A DNA stretch of 64,000 nucleotides from Adiantum capillus-veneris (lineage: Eukaryota; Streptophyta; Polypodiopsida; Polypodiales; Pteridaceae): the NCBI GenBank assembly GCA_014529385.2, contig CM043947.1, positions 129,322,391-129,386,390 of the forward strand, in the 5' to 3' direction. The position numbers and the translations under genes were made by a program. Positions within the stretch are counted from its first letter, which is position 1; every line of letters begins with the position of its first letter. This document shows, piece after piece, positions 10,711 to 20,881 of this stretch. The notes under the pieces are model-generated. The model made no database searches. It was not told where the DNA came from and saw nothing but the letters and a program-made list of their open reading frames with translations.

Positions 10711-11357
10711 CAAACCAAAAGCTTCAAGGTAAAGATTCACATTCCGAGGAATATCTGCTAGGTCTTCCTCCTCCATTCGCTTGGCATCCAATGCGAAGTA
10801 GGTCTTGAATTTAACCAAGAACCGTCAGTTCGCTTTACCTTCTTTCTTTCTTTCTCTACCAATTTCTGTTTTGGAACGAGTATCTGCTCGTTTTCGTCCA
10901 TTTCGGGTTGTTAATCAACAAGCACATCGCCTTCAAAAGGCTTCAAGAGACTCACATGAAAAACAATGTAAATCCTCCAAGTATTCTGACAGCTTCAGTC
11001 CAAAGGAGATATCATTTATCTTTTCGAAAAACCTGGAAAGGTCCACACTATGTCATGCTAAGCTTACAAAGAAGCCGCTCCTTTCCCTTTTGTTTTCTTT
11101 CTCGAGCGTGCCTTCCCATAATGTAAGAGCACCCAATCATTCTCCTTCAATTTCGAATCACGACGATGGCGATCTGCTGCCTTTTTCTATCTTTCCTGAA
11201 ATTTCTGCAAAGCCTTCCGAACCAAGTCCCTCGTGAACTGGTCGGCTTCAAAGAAAAATCTTATCTTTCGTGCTAAGGAAGGGTGAAACCTTCGTAGCAA
11301 ATTCAAGAATCTCAAATGGCACCTTCCCCATCAAAGAGTTAATCGTGTTTCATTGAA
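10711..11357 (-). pseudogene. Element B chromodomain and integrase tail relic
   Basis: The minus strand encodes RFLVKFKTYFALDAKRM and EEEDLADIPRNV near 10830-10715, equivalent to the chromodomain end of A (RRRFLVKFKNFPAFDAKWM). Upstream pieces up to 11357 match the integrase tail in shifted frames, with a TTTC-rich replacement around 10845-10860. Heavily decayed. Confidence 0.7.
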
Positions 11358-11889
11358 TTAGCAATCTCTAATTGCTTGTCGGTCTGCGGGTGGAACGATG
11401 ACGAGAACTACAACCGCGTGCCTATGTTCTCCCAAATAGCCGTCCGAAACAAACTCGTGAACCTGGGGTCCTATCGAAGATAATTGTCTCAGGCATGCCA
11501 TGTAATCTGAAGACCTGGGCGATAAACAATCGTGCCCACGCTGTGTTCTCGGGAGATGAAATCCATTGTAACACTTTCCCAGAGGCGGGTGGGTATGGGT
11601 AAAGGTTGTAACAATCCCTGTGCTTATGCATGTCAACTTGACCTTCTGGCATACCAACCAACTGCACACAAACTCGTCCACATCCTTCTAGAGTCTCGAC
11701 CAAAAGAAGTATCTCTCTACCCCTTTCATGGCGATAGCAATGCCGCGGTGACCCGTAAAAGGCGGACAGTGGCATTCGGTCATAAACTTTTCCCTCAACG
11801 GTTGTGCAACGCACAACATGGTTTTTTTGTTCATCAAGTAGCCATCCCGAATGGAATAATCCGCTACTGTCTCCCCTTTCTGTATTCAA
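11358..11889 (-). pseudogene. Element B integrase (broken)
   Basis: Minus-strand pieces in two frames: the zinc-region end (CSWLVCQKVK), a truncated catalytic start (CYNGFHLPRTQRGHD in place of MDFIFDLPKTQSGHN), and RLHGMPETI leading to a damaged SDRDPRF. As in element A, the stretch between the first Asp region and RLHG is shortened. Several stops follow. Confidence 0.72.
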
Positions 11890-12630
11890 TTGGATACATC
11901 TGCAAAATCTGTTCTATGGCGTACTGACCGATCATATCCTCGAAGTTCCTATGATGTATCAAGGAAATAGCCAAAAAAACCAACGGCTTTCGAGACAAAG
12001 TATTTGCCACCAATTTCTTTTGTCCCTGCACATGGACAATCCGGAAGTAAACCGTGACAAGATGTTTGCCCACCGCATCTGCTTTTTTCCCATAGCTGCT
12101 TCTGTGACAAGAAGTAGCGTAAACTCCCATCATCTGTGAAAACCGTAAAATCGGCTCCGAGTAGGTAATGTCGCCATTGAATAAGAGCATGGATAGCCGC
12201 CAAAAGCTCTTTCCCACAAATCTGTGCTGTCAATTCCGGCCTTGAGAACAATCGTCACTCGTAGGCAATGACATTAGCCTTCTTGATTTAAGACCACATC
12301 CAGACTATGACCACAAGTATCACAATATACTTCAAACGACTTCTGCAAGTCCGGCAAAGTCAAAATTGGTCCCGTAGTCAATTTCTCTTTCAAAGTCTCA
12401 AAGGCAGTTACCTCTGTGGGTCCCCACGAGAAACGGACTCCTTTCTGTGTCAAGATATGCAAAGGGGAAGCAACCTCTGCAAACTTTCGAATGAACCGCC
12501 TGTAGTACGAACACAGACCCAAGAAGCTTCTAACTTCATGGACATTCTTCAAATCGGGCCAATCACGGATAGTCTTTATCTTAGCCGGGTCCATTTGCAC
12601 TCCTGCTGTTGCTGACACAATGTGTCCCAA
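11864..12630 (-). pseudogene. Element B RNase H and RT connection
   Basis: Minus-strand frames 12630-12274 ([36 protein letters not shown]) and 12251-11949 (FSRPELTAQICGKELLAAIH, TDDGSLRYFLSQKQ). The RNase H catalytic region is recognisable but split by a stop at about 12274 and shifts near 12240 and 12100. Its start overlaps the first copy of the tandem duplication. Confidence 0.78.
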
Positions 12631-12822
12631 AAAGTGTCTCTGGTAGGAAAAATTCTAACTTCATGGACATTCTTCAAATCGGGCCCAAGAAGCTTCTAAC
12701 TTCATGGATATTCTTCAAATCGGGCCAATCACGGATAGTCTTTATCTTAGCCGGGTCCATTTGCACTCCTGCTGCTGCTGACACAATGTGTCCCAAAAGG
12801 TGTATCTCTGGTAGGAAAAATT
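12521..12822. repeat. Tandem duplication inside element B pol
   Basis: The segment from AAGAAGCTTCTAACTTCATG (12521) to GTAGGAAAAATTC (12653) recurs at about 12687-12822. A third partial copy (about 30 bp, TAACTTCATGGACATTCTTC) lies between them at 12656-12685. In protein terms the block after YxDD (FFLPEIHLLGHIVS to NVHEVRSF) is doubled. Elements A, C and D have one copy. Confidence 0.9.
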
Positions 12823-13407
12823 CACTTTTCTCTGCATTAATCACTAACTTGTGATCTCGTAATGCCTGAAAGACCTGAAGCAAATGATCTCTATGTTCTG
12901 CCTCATTCTTGGAGAAAACAATGATATCGAAAAGAAAGTGCCAACAAATAGCCTGTACTCTCGACAAATCCTGTCCATTATCCGGTTAAGTGTCGCAGGA
13001 GCATTGGTTAAGCCAAAAGGCATCACCAAAAACTCAAATAACCCAAAAGTCGCCCGAAAAGTTGTCTTGTAGACGTCTCTTGGCGCGATTCTGATCTGAT
13101 GATATCCACTCTTCAAAGCAATCCTGCTAAAACACGAGGATCCCTGTAATCTGTCGAGTATATCATCGATCCTAGGAATCGGAAATCTGTTCTTGATGGT
13201 GATTTTGTTGAGAGCTCTATAATCGATGCACATTCTCCAAGATCCGTCTTTCTTCAAAACAAACAACACTGGAGAGCAATACGGTGAAGTACTAGGCTGG
13301 ACAAGACCCTTTTCCAAGAGGTCTTTCACTTGGTTCATAATCTCTTCGTTCTGTGCTCGGCTCACACGGTAAGGTGGCCGGTTCGGTGGTGTGCTTCCAA
13401 GTATCAA
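12674..13407 (-). pseudogene. Element B reverse transcriptase (catalytically dead)
   Basis: The minus-strand frame 13407-12844 gives RT fingers and palm ([38 protein letters not shown]). Two catalytic lesions are visible. [12 protein letters not shown] has Ala where A and D have Asp (FSRIDLKSGYHQ). The FFDD box is hit by a 1-nt deletion near 12930, so the frame turns into FFSISLFSP while [18 protein letters not shown] continues in the next frame (12967-12674). Confidence 0.85.
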
Positions 13408-14106
13408 ATAATGGTATGATCTTCACGACGAGCAAGTGGTAACTCGCTTGGTAGGCCCTCTGAGAAGCAATTGGCGTGAGAGTGGAGAAAATCTTGGCGT
13501 TCTTTATCAACTTTAGACATATTTGTCCTATCCTCATCACTCAACTCTTTCATAAAGATCAAGTAAACAAACAGACTGGATTTCATTAATTTAGAAATGG
13601 CCGAAGCCGATACAATAGGGACAGCCTCGCCCTTCAGTTTAATGTCAAGTACAATGGTTCTGCCCTTCTCTGTAGTCAATGTCGCTTTCCTCGCCCGATA
13701 GTCGACCACGGCGTTGTTCTTGTGGTACTAGGGAATTCTCAAGAGAATCACCTTCCAAAGGCATTATGTAAAAGTCCTCATGCCCCAAATACCCCTGACA
13801 ATGCAACCGAAGTTTGCCAATGACAGGTGTAATGGCTACGTCGCTGCTGGGTGCCGCTAGAACAGCCTCCGCAAGTGGTCCCATCTGATCGGGAGTGATC
13901 TCGAGCCGCGCCGCCAATTCCGATGAAATGAAGTTGGCCTTGGCTCCTCCATCAAAGAAGATCAGGGCCTCTTGGTCTTTCACTTTGCCCCAAGCTCGAC
14001 AAAGTTCTATACTCTCGTCCATTGTGTTGGGATCGGTACCCACAAAATCTGGAACTAGTCCTGTTTTCATCTTGCCTTTTCTTCCACCTTCCTCAGCTGC
14101 TCTCAA
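13404..14106 (-). pseudogene. Element B Gag-Pol linker and aspartic protease
   Basis: The minus-strand frame 14106-13645 runs from the post-knuckle linker (ELCRAWGKVKDQEALIFF) through a retropepsin-like segment (FFDGGAKANFISSELA, then LRLHCQGYLGHEDFYIMPLE). The usual D-S/T-G active site reads DGG; D has DPG at the same place. GCDVLLGIPW of element D is replaced by GDSLENSLVP, a small rearrangement. Continues as VVDYRARKATLTTEKGRTIV into RT after a frame change near 13700. Confidence 0.8.
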
Positions 14107-15636
14107 ACTCTCACGCTTTTCGTCGTCCTTGTCATTCTGTTCTTTCTGTGCCTTTTTAGGGCACTTCGCGGAGATATGTCCATGTTCCCCGCATCCAAAG
14201 CACTTCCCCTCCCTGATGAAGCGAGCTCTCTCTTGAGGAGTAAGCTTGGGTCATGCATCCTTCTTTTCTGGGTTGCTCTTTCTCTTTCTACTTTCATTTG
14301 CTGAAGTCTGTTCGGCTCCTTGTGTCATGACCTCATTGGTGGGGTAGGTCAGACTGCCAAAGTGAATGGCAAAACCCGGTTTCGCATGACTCATCAACTC
14401 CTGAATAGAAGCCGACTTCTATTCCAAGCAGTGATCTCGGATCTCTGTAGGTAGACCCAAGGTAAAACGCTCAATCTGTTCTCTCAACGAGATCTTCTTG
14501 AATGAAGAGGCGGGTAGAAAAGAGCTCCAGAATCTCTCGCAATAAGTGTCCACTATATCTTTCTTGGTCATCCGAAGATAGTTCCAAGCAGCTCGTATAT
14601 CGCGATCATACTCTTGAGTCAGCCAAGAAGAAATAAAAAGCTTCTTAAATTTCAGCCATTTAATTGGCGCAGTCTTGTTTAAAAGAAGCGTGGACCACCA
14701 AGTTCAAGCATTCCCCTTAAAGTAAGAGGCAGCTCTCTGAATCTTAGAGTGCTCTGAGTAGCGTCCTCCCACGAAAGCGATGTCAAACTACTGTACAAAA
14801 GACAAAGCCTTCGAAGCATCTCTATATCCCAAAAACGTGTCAAATTTAATTGACCGTCCACCTTCCTTAAACTCTCGAACCTTCTTGCTTTTTATCTTCC
14901 AGAAAGTCATATTGGTTGGCTTTGTAAAAAATTCTTCTTTGCATAACAGTTGCTCTCATCAGAGTCTGAATTGTCTATAGACGAGTCCTTTGTAGAATTG
15001 TCACTCACGGCCGAGATTTAGACTTCTTTGTCTTTTTCTTGCCCTTTCCGAAGCGTTGCTTCATGCTTCGCTTTTTGCCTTTTCGGTCTTCTTCGCTCTA
15101 GTCAGATGAGCTAGAAGAACTGTCAGAAGAAGAAGAAGAAGAAGAACTGAGTAATCCTTCATATCGAACACGCTTCTTCTGTTTCTTTGCTTTTTCAAAA
15201 GTCGTCTGTCGACCCAAATAGCCCGGGAAGTCAATGCCTTTCTTCTGCTTTTTGCCGTGCTTTTTTAGCTTTGTTTTGTGCGTCAAAAAAACTAAGCAAG
15301 TCGTGCATCAACCACCTCTTCTAATTCCTTCTCTGTATATTTCTTGTGAGCAGAAGGTTTCTTGAGAGCGGGTTTTGGGGGTGGTGGTGTGGTTTTCTGC
15401 CACTGCGTATGCACTTCCTGGAAAGAAGTCTCGCTCATATATTTTGCAAACTTTGGGTCCTTCGCAAAATTGAGCATCATCTTTGTTGCATCGCCGATCA
15501 ATTGATGACACTCCATCTCTCGACGCTCCGGCAGAATAGGCCAAGGCGGGCCATACTCCCCGCGTGAATCTTCGTTGTGATCCCTTCCCGCATCTTTGGA
15601 TGCAGAGGGAGTCGACTGATCTTTGCCTGAAGCCAT
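14107..15636 (-). pseudogene. Element B gag (broken)
   Basis: Starts at ATG 15636 (MASGKDQSTPSASKDAG). An open frame of 114 codons ends at a TAG (15294-15292) where A has Gln (DARIAQLF), consistent with a C-to-T change. Beyond it lie Lys-rich and Ser-rich stretches (about 15290-15050), the Gag core in shifted frames (14860-14400) and the CCHC knuckle (about 14210-14165, CFGCGEHGHISAKC on the minus strand). Several further shifts. Confidence 0.82.
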
Positions 15637-15694
15637 AGGTGCCGCGGAAAAAAAAATTAGGCATCGGATTTCTCGTAGAAGAGAAATCGGCCGT

Positions 15695-15706
15695 GCTCGG
15701 ATACCA
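15695..15706 (-). other. Element B primer binding site
   Basis: The minus strand reads TGGTATCCGAGC, one mismatch from the iMet primer site, one base inside the LTR end at 15708. Confidence 0.88.
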
Positions 15707-15707
15707 C

Positions 15708-16468
15708 TGTAACCGACTTCAACACTTGCAAGTCAAGAATCTACCACAACAGCACCAATAACCACTTCAAAACAGTTCACAGTTTATAATTGATTCGACA
15801 TTGGCCCGGCGGAGTTCGTGCCTAGAGATATTGGCCCCAAAGACTGGCGCCCCTTTCGGTATTTCTTTTTGTATTAATCTGTGTTCAAAGTACAAGAGTG
15901 CGGGCAGCCGCTCACACTCAGACTCTGCGTCCAGATGCTCTGAGTTGTCAGTGGCCTACCCACTTATTTAAAGAGTACAAGGGTTGCCAAGAGTAGAGCC
16001 CCAAAAGCTGAAAATCAAAAGCTTAAGTATAAGCTTTGAAAAATAAAGCAAAAGTTCTTTCTCTCTCTTTCTTTTAAGAGAGCAAAGAGGCTTTTCTTCT
16101 CTCTCTCTCTCTCTCTTGCTTAAATGAAATAAAGCAAAGAGGCTTTCTCTCGTTTCCTATTGCATGGAAAAGCAATGCCAAAAGCTGAAATCAAAAACAG
16201 CCCACGCGAAAGCAAAAGCAATGCCAAAAATCTGCCCAGCTTTCCGTAAATCGCGCTGGTGTCCGTACACCAGGCCACGTGTCAGTCCGCCACGTCAGCA
16301 AATCAGGGTTAGGGTTAGGGTTAGGGTTAGGGTTAGGACAGAATTAGGGTTTCTGATTATAGGGTTAGGGTTTCAACAGAATTAGGCTTTTGGACAGAAT
16401 TAGGGTTTTTAATTTTAGGGTTTCAGCAGAATTAGGGTTTCGGCCAGCCATGTCATCACTTTGTGACA
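15708..16468 (-). repeat. Element B 5' LTR
   Basis: Minus-strand TGTCACAAAGTG (16468) to GGTTACA (15708). It contains the conserved LTR block at about 15835-15872, CT/AG tracts (16055-16120) and the longer TTAGGG array. Confidence 0.9.
16306..16337 (+). repeat. Telomere-like (GGGTTA)5 array in the B 5' LTR
   Basis: Five perfect GGGTTA units plus GG. This is the TTAGGG type, not the TTTAGGG usual for most plants. Internal position in an LTR excludes a chromosome end. Confidence 0.9.
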
Positions 16469-16473
16469 AGTTT
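16469..16473. repeat. Target site duplication of element B (right copy)
   Basis: AGTTT, identical to 2794-2798. Confidence 0.9.
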
Positions 16474-17267
16474 GTATATCTCGTTCGTACTCCCAAGTCA
16501 GCCAAGAAGAAATAAAAAAGCCTTTTGAATTTCAGCCATTTAAGTGGCGCTTTCTTGTTCAGTAGAAGGGTGGACCACCATGTTCGAGCATTTCCCTTGA
16601 AGAAAGAGGTAGCCCTCCGAATCTTGGAGTGCTCTAAGTAATGCCTTCCAGAGAAAGCTATATCAAACTGCTGTGTGAAGGCCAAAGCCCTCGAAGCATC
16701 TCGGAATCCAGAAAAAGTGTCAAACTTAATTGACTGCCCACCTTCTTTAAATTCTCGAACTTTCTTGCTTTTATCTTCAAGTCATACTCGTTGGCTTTAT
16801 AGAAATGCTTCTTCTTTGCGTAAAATTTGTGATCGTCGGAGTCCGAACTGTCAGAAACTGGGTGAAATCTAGGCTTCTTTGCCTTTTTCTTGCCCTTTCC
16901 GAAGCTTTGCTTTTTGCTTCGCTTGTCCATGTCTTTCTGCCAGTACAGGTTTTTCTTTTCTCCACTTGTCTGTCTTTTCAACTTTACTCCCTACCTGAGA
17001 GGAGAAGCAATGGCCACACGCCATCTTATCAATCAGGTAATTCTTCATGTGTATCACCAATCTCGGGTCCCTTGAGTACTTAATCAATTTGTTCACACAT
17101 ATGCCAATCTGCAGTTGACCTTTGTACTCCTTTTCTGGCAAACTTGTCCAAAAAAAAATTGCCCAAATCTTCATTCTTTTCTTCAGTTTCCCGCGCCGGA
17201 TCTTCAACTTTTCTTTGGCTTCCCATTGAGAGGTGTCATCTCCGTCAGATTCTTCACGAGAACCCAT
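16474..17267 (-). pseudogene. Element C gag N-terminal and core part
   Basis: Likely start ATG 17267 (MGSREESDGDDTSQWEAKE), followed by a Lys-rich region (RSKKQSFGKGKKKAKKP). After frame changes near 16880 and 16690 comes the Gag core AFTQQFDIAFSGRHYLEHSK with FFKGNARTWWSTLLLNKK. The N terminus differs from A and B (no MASG start), although the core is alike. The frame is cut at 16473 by element B and resumes at 2793. 17268-17459 is the untranslated leader. Confidence 0.78.
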
Positions 17268-17459
17268 GTGTAATCTGGGATTCTTAATGGCTTTATGCCC
17301 TATAAGACAGAGCGATGTAGACGGGAGCACGCCCAATGCGCGATGTATGAAGAGTGGGAGTGGCTAATAAGTCCGAGGTCGAGACACGAAGACTGTTTCT
17401 CAAAAGCTGTGCGCGCTGCAAAAAGGATCAAATCCTCCGTAGAAGAAGAATCTTTCTGT

Positions 17460-17471
17460 GCTTTGATACCA
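17460..17471 (-). other. Element C primer binding site
   Basis: The minus strand reads TGGTATCAAAGC, one mismatch from the iMet site, next to the LTR end. Confidence 0.85.
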
Positions 17472-17472
17472 C

Positions 17473-18051
17473 TATAACAAACTTGGACACCAAGTCAAGA
17501 TTCTATCGCGACACAGCAGAGATTCTCTTCAAAACAATTCACAATTGATTCAACACAGACCGGCGGAGTTCCGTGCCAAGAGATATTGGCCCCAAAGACT
17601 GGCGCCCCTTTCGGTATTTCTTTTTGTATTAATTTGTGCTCAAAGTACAAGAGAGTGAGAGGGCTCTCACTCTCAGACTCTACGTCAATATGCTCTGAGT
17701 TGTGAGGCCCTGCCCACCAATTTAAAGGTTACAAGAGATGCCCAAACGCAGCCCCAAAATCTTTTCTTTCAAAATCTTTGTAAAAATAAAGCATCTATTC
17801 CCAAAAGCTTCCCAATTAGCTTGCATAGATTTTCAGCAGCGCAAAAAGCTAATTTCCGTACACTGTCATCGTGAAAAGCGGGGATCCGTACAGCCAGCCA
17901 CGTCAGCACTGTCAACGGGATTTACGGCGCAAAATCCGGAAATCTGCCATGTCAGCATGTCAGCGCTTTTTCCGGGTTTGTCTGCCAGCCATGTGTCCGG
18001 TCTACTGCCCCACTTGATGCTAGGGCCATGCCACGTCACCGGTTAGTGACA
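17473..18051 (-). repeat. Element C 5' LTR
   Basis: Minus-strand TGTCACTAACCGGTGACG (18051) to TTGTTATA (17473), 579 bp. It shares the ends and the conserved block (about 17587-17630) with A and B but differs elsewhere and lacks TTAGGG arrays. Confidence 0.88.
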
Positions 18052-18084
18052 ACACCTTGTTCTCAGAAGATGCCCCACAACAGA

Positions 18085-19415
18085 TGATATGATGAGGAGT
18101 GAAGGGGGATGAGAGTCAGACTACAGAGGGAGGAACTCATGGGCGTCATCACTAGCATACATTCACGGGTTACCTCTTGGCACCTTGTGCGACAAAAGAA
18201 GAGAGCTTACCTAGCTCAACTGGAGAGAGATTTATATCAATTATCTTGAGCAAGGACTCGAGTGAGGCTTGGAAATTGTTTCATGAGCACTCCCCAGCAC
18301 CAGCTATTACATCTACACACCTATGGGGTGAGTATGCTACTTCTCTCTACATCGCCCCGGACCAACAATTATTGCCAGATCCACCAAAAGCATGCCTACA
18401 CACTTGTGCTTTCTTTACTGTAGAGATGGTAAAGAAGGCTATTGATAGGATGAGAACTCGGAGAGCATATGACCATGATGGCTTGGTAGCTGAGCATTTT
18501 ATACATGCGAAGGATCTTTTGGCTGATCTTCTTGCATTGATGTTTAATAGAGCTGTGTGAGGGTTTCCCTGATACTTGGAGCATGTCCATGATTGTACCT
18601 ATTTTCAAATCTCAGAACCCTACTTTGCATGGGAATTACCGTACTAGCATGATTGGGCACACACTAGCCAGATTATATGCATCCATCATTGAGTATGAGC
18701 TGAGTAAATGGACAGAGAGAGAGGGCACCCAAGCGCAAGGCCAACCTGGTTTTAGGAGGGATTTCTCTGCCCTAGATCACATTCTCACACTACGAGCTAT
18801 TATTGAGGAGAGCAGATTTCATGGGAGGAGAATTCATTGTAGCTTTGTGGATTTCCGCAAAGCTTTTGATACAATCCCTGGGGACAGATTGATGTGCAAA
18901 CTACAGGAGCTGAGAGGCTGTAGAGCTCATATGGGGGTTCATGGCCTTGTACAAGACAATTACAGGACGAGTGCGTAGTCCCTAGGGGATGTCAAAGATT
19001 ATTCCACCATTGGGGTGAAACAAGGCTTCCTACTATCCCCCACTCTTTTTGGCATGTATGTGGATGAGGCTTCGGACTACATAGAGTGAGGGTGATAGAG
19101 GAGCGTTTTTGGCAAGGACACGGATACCCCTATTGTTGTATGCAGACAATATTATGCTTATTTCAGATTCACTTGAGTGAACGCCATCTTAATGCTTTAC
19201 ACACATTTGTGCAGGATACTAGTATGTTTGTTAACCTTATGAAGACCAAGGCTATGGTATTCAATACTACAGCAGAATGGGTTAGGCAATCAGCACCCAG
19301 TTTTACTTATGGGCAGGACCGAGTGGAGTACACAGATATGTACACTTACCTTAGGGTGGTTATTAGTGGCCTCATTTTCTCCATGAGGAGAGCAACAGAG
19401 ACTAGACTGACTAGG
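18085..19415 (+). pseudogene. Non-LTR (LINE) reverse transcriptase, left part
   Basis: A decayed plus-strand LINE ORF2-type sequence in several frames: RQKKRAYLAQLERDLYQL, ITSTHLWGEYATSLYIAPD, FFTVEMVKKAIDRMRTRRA (YDHDGLVAEHF), GFPDTWSMSMIVPIFKSQ, GNYRTSMIGHTLARLYASII, GFRRDFSALDHILTLRAIIE, the RT motif FVDFRKAFDTIPG (18844-18882), then LLYADNIMLI at the YADD box (19139-19150, second Asp changed to Asn). Stops (about 18558 and 18976) and shifts break it. It stops at 19415 where element D is inserted; the rest is at 27486-27590. Confidence 0.8.
19411..19415. repeat. Target site duplication of element D (left copy)
   Basis: CTAGG before the LTR start TGTCACC. Repeated at 27486-27490. Confidence 0.92.
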
Positions 19416-20745
19416 TGTCACCAAGAGGTGTATTTTTCCTGTTGCCTTCCGTAAATAAGTACTAGATATTTTTATTTATTTTTATTTTTACTTGTTTTTC
19501 CCAGAACCCTTGAAAAGGTGCAAGGGGACATTGCATGGCCAGTGTGAAACGGTTGCGGCCGAATAGGTTTCTCACAGCGGGAGTCTGGGACTGGTCGGGC
19601 CAGTTAGCACTGAATTCTGATGAGTATGGAAGCCTGTGTGCGCCAAATGAAATCTGGGCCACTCGGAAAGTCACTTACAACTTTATAAGTCAGTGGGAAC
19701 TAGAGAATTAACTCAAAAGGGGCAAACTGGACACATGGCGGCTCCTGGTGCAGTTTTCCACTTCCATCAGCAAGAGGAGGCGCCCAATTTGAGAGAGGAG
19801 GCTGATTTGACTCATAAGTGACCTACAGTGTGTGTGTGTGAGTAGTGGGTGCAGGTCTACAGCTTTAATGGAAAGCTTGCCTTCTCCTCTGTCTCATGTA
19901 GCGCGATGATTTGCTCTCGTGCATCTCTCTCCCCCCTTTGGCACATATGGTAATGCCCCACTAGTTGGACTACTCAATTGAACATGTACAGTTCTGGGGG
20001 TTTATGCGCGTTTGCCAAGGCAAGAACCTTCTAAACAGGAACCGGATTAGCTAATTGCTAATCCCCCACAGGTACGCACAGTTCCATCGCGAGAAATTGC
20101 GAGTTCGGAGAGTTTTCTCGCGTGAAAACTCGTCCAATTCACAGGGGAACTGTCCCATTGCGTGCGGGAGCCCTTGGGACACGCGTAGGCATGTTCGCTC
20201 CGCTAAAAACGATACGAAACAGCGAATTACATCCTGCTGTTTTTTTCTGCAGGTTTAGGGTTTCGCACCTAAACTGCAAGGGAACACCGGGGGAGCCTCG
20301 TGAGAGCCTTGGGATGCGTGTACAAGCTTTTGGGCACCCGGCAGTGAAAAACAGGGAATTACAGCCCGCTGAATTTCTGTGACAGCTCACCAGAAAGCTT
20401 CCAGATAGCGAGGGAATCCGTCCTAGACAGGTGCTTTTGACCTACAGGGGTTTTTGCACCGTTATGCTGCCAAAATCAGGTCGAAAACCTGCATTTTCAG
20501 CCCTCGCCAGGTTTGGACAGCTTTGTGAAAGCTTGTGCTAACTGGTCGGATCGTCTACCTTAATTTGAATAAAGAAATACCGAAAGGGGCGCCAGTCTTT
20601 GGGGCCTAAAGAGTGTCGGTCTCGTGTGCGCAGTGACATTCTAGTCACTGGACGCAACTGTGTTCTCTTCCCTTCTAAGTGCTCCGTGTAAAGTTAACAG
20701 GTGATTGAAATAGTACCGCCCTCTACGTTGTACAGGCCGGTTATA
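19416..20745 (+). repeat. Element D 5' LTR
   Basis: TGTCACCAAGAGG to CCGGTTATA, 1330 bp. It contains a TG microsatellite (about 19830), AATAAA followed by the conserved LTR block (20573-20606), and several short open frames that are chance products. Confidence 0.92.
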
Positions 20746-20761
20746 TGGTTCCATCGACGGG
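20746..20761 (+). other. Element D putative primer binding site (not iMet)
   Basis: TGGTTCCATCGACGGG directly follows the LTR end. It keeps the leading TGG expected for pairing with a tRNA CCA end but is not the iMet complement used by the neighbours. The matching tRNA would end CCGTCGATGGAACCA. I do not recognise it. Confidence 0.6.
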
Positions 20762-20881
20762 ATAGTCACTTTTTCTTCAAAAAGTGCAGCGTGGATTGTT
20801 GTGGGTGAAAGCAACATAGAGCTTGTCGTTCTGGCAGAGAAGAGAGACCAAGTACCTGAAGAGGGATCTTCCTCACATGGC

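Larger units (their letters stand above)
2799..16468 (-). mobile_element. Ty3/gypsy element B, nested in C and hosting A
   Basis: Minus-strand LTR retrotransposon. The 5' LTR is 15708-16468, the primer site 15695-15706, then gag, protease, RT, RNase H, integrase and chromodomain descending to about 10715, then a 3' untranslated region interrupted by element A (3644-10263), a polypurine tract and the 3' LTR 2799-3493. It is bounded by AGTTT on both sides and by TG...CA LTR ends. It has inserted into the gag gene of its relative C in the same orientation. About 7 kb remains when A is removed. Confidence 0.95.
1..18051 (-). mobile_element. Ty3/gypsy element C, outermost of a three-level nest (partial)
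   Basis: An LTR retrotransposon read on the minus strand. Its 5' LTR is at 17473-18051, followed by a tRNA-iMet-like primer site, gag (about 17267 down to 16474), then protease, RT/RNase H and integrase (2793 down to 1). Element B interrupts the gag frame between 2798 and 16469. The 3' LTR and chromodomain end lie left of the window, so C's own target duplication cannot be tested. Coding parts match elements A and B closely in protein sequence, so all three are one chromovirus family. C must be the oldest of the three because it hosts B, which hosts A. Confidence 0.9.

Noticed and set aside
16306-16337. Possible telomere or interstitial chromosome-fusion site
   Set aside because: The array is short and lies inside both LTRs of element B at matching positions, so it is part of the element.
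20055-20390. Overlapping open frames within D LTRs (also at 26781-27119) as genes
   Set aside because: They lie in both LTR copies, overlap on both strands and have no recognisable domain.
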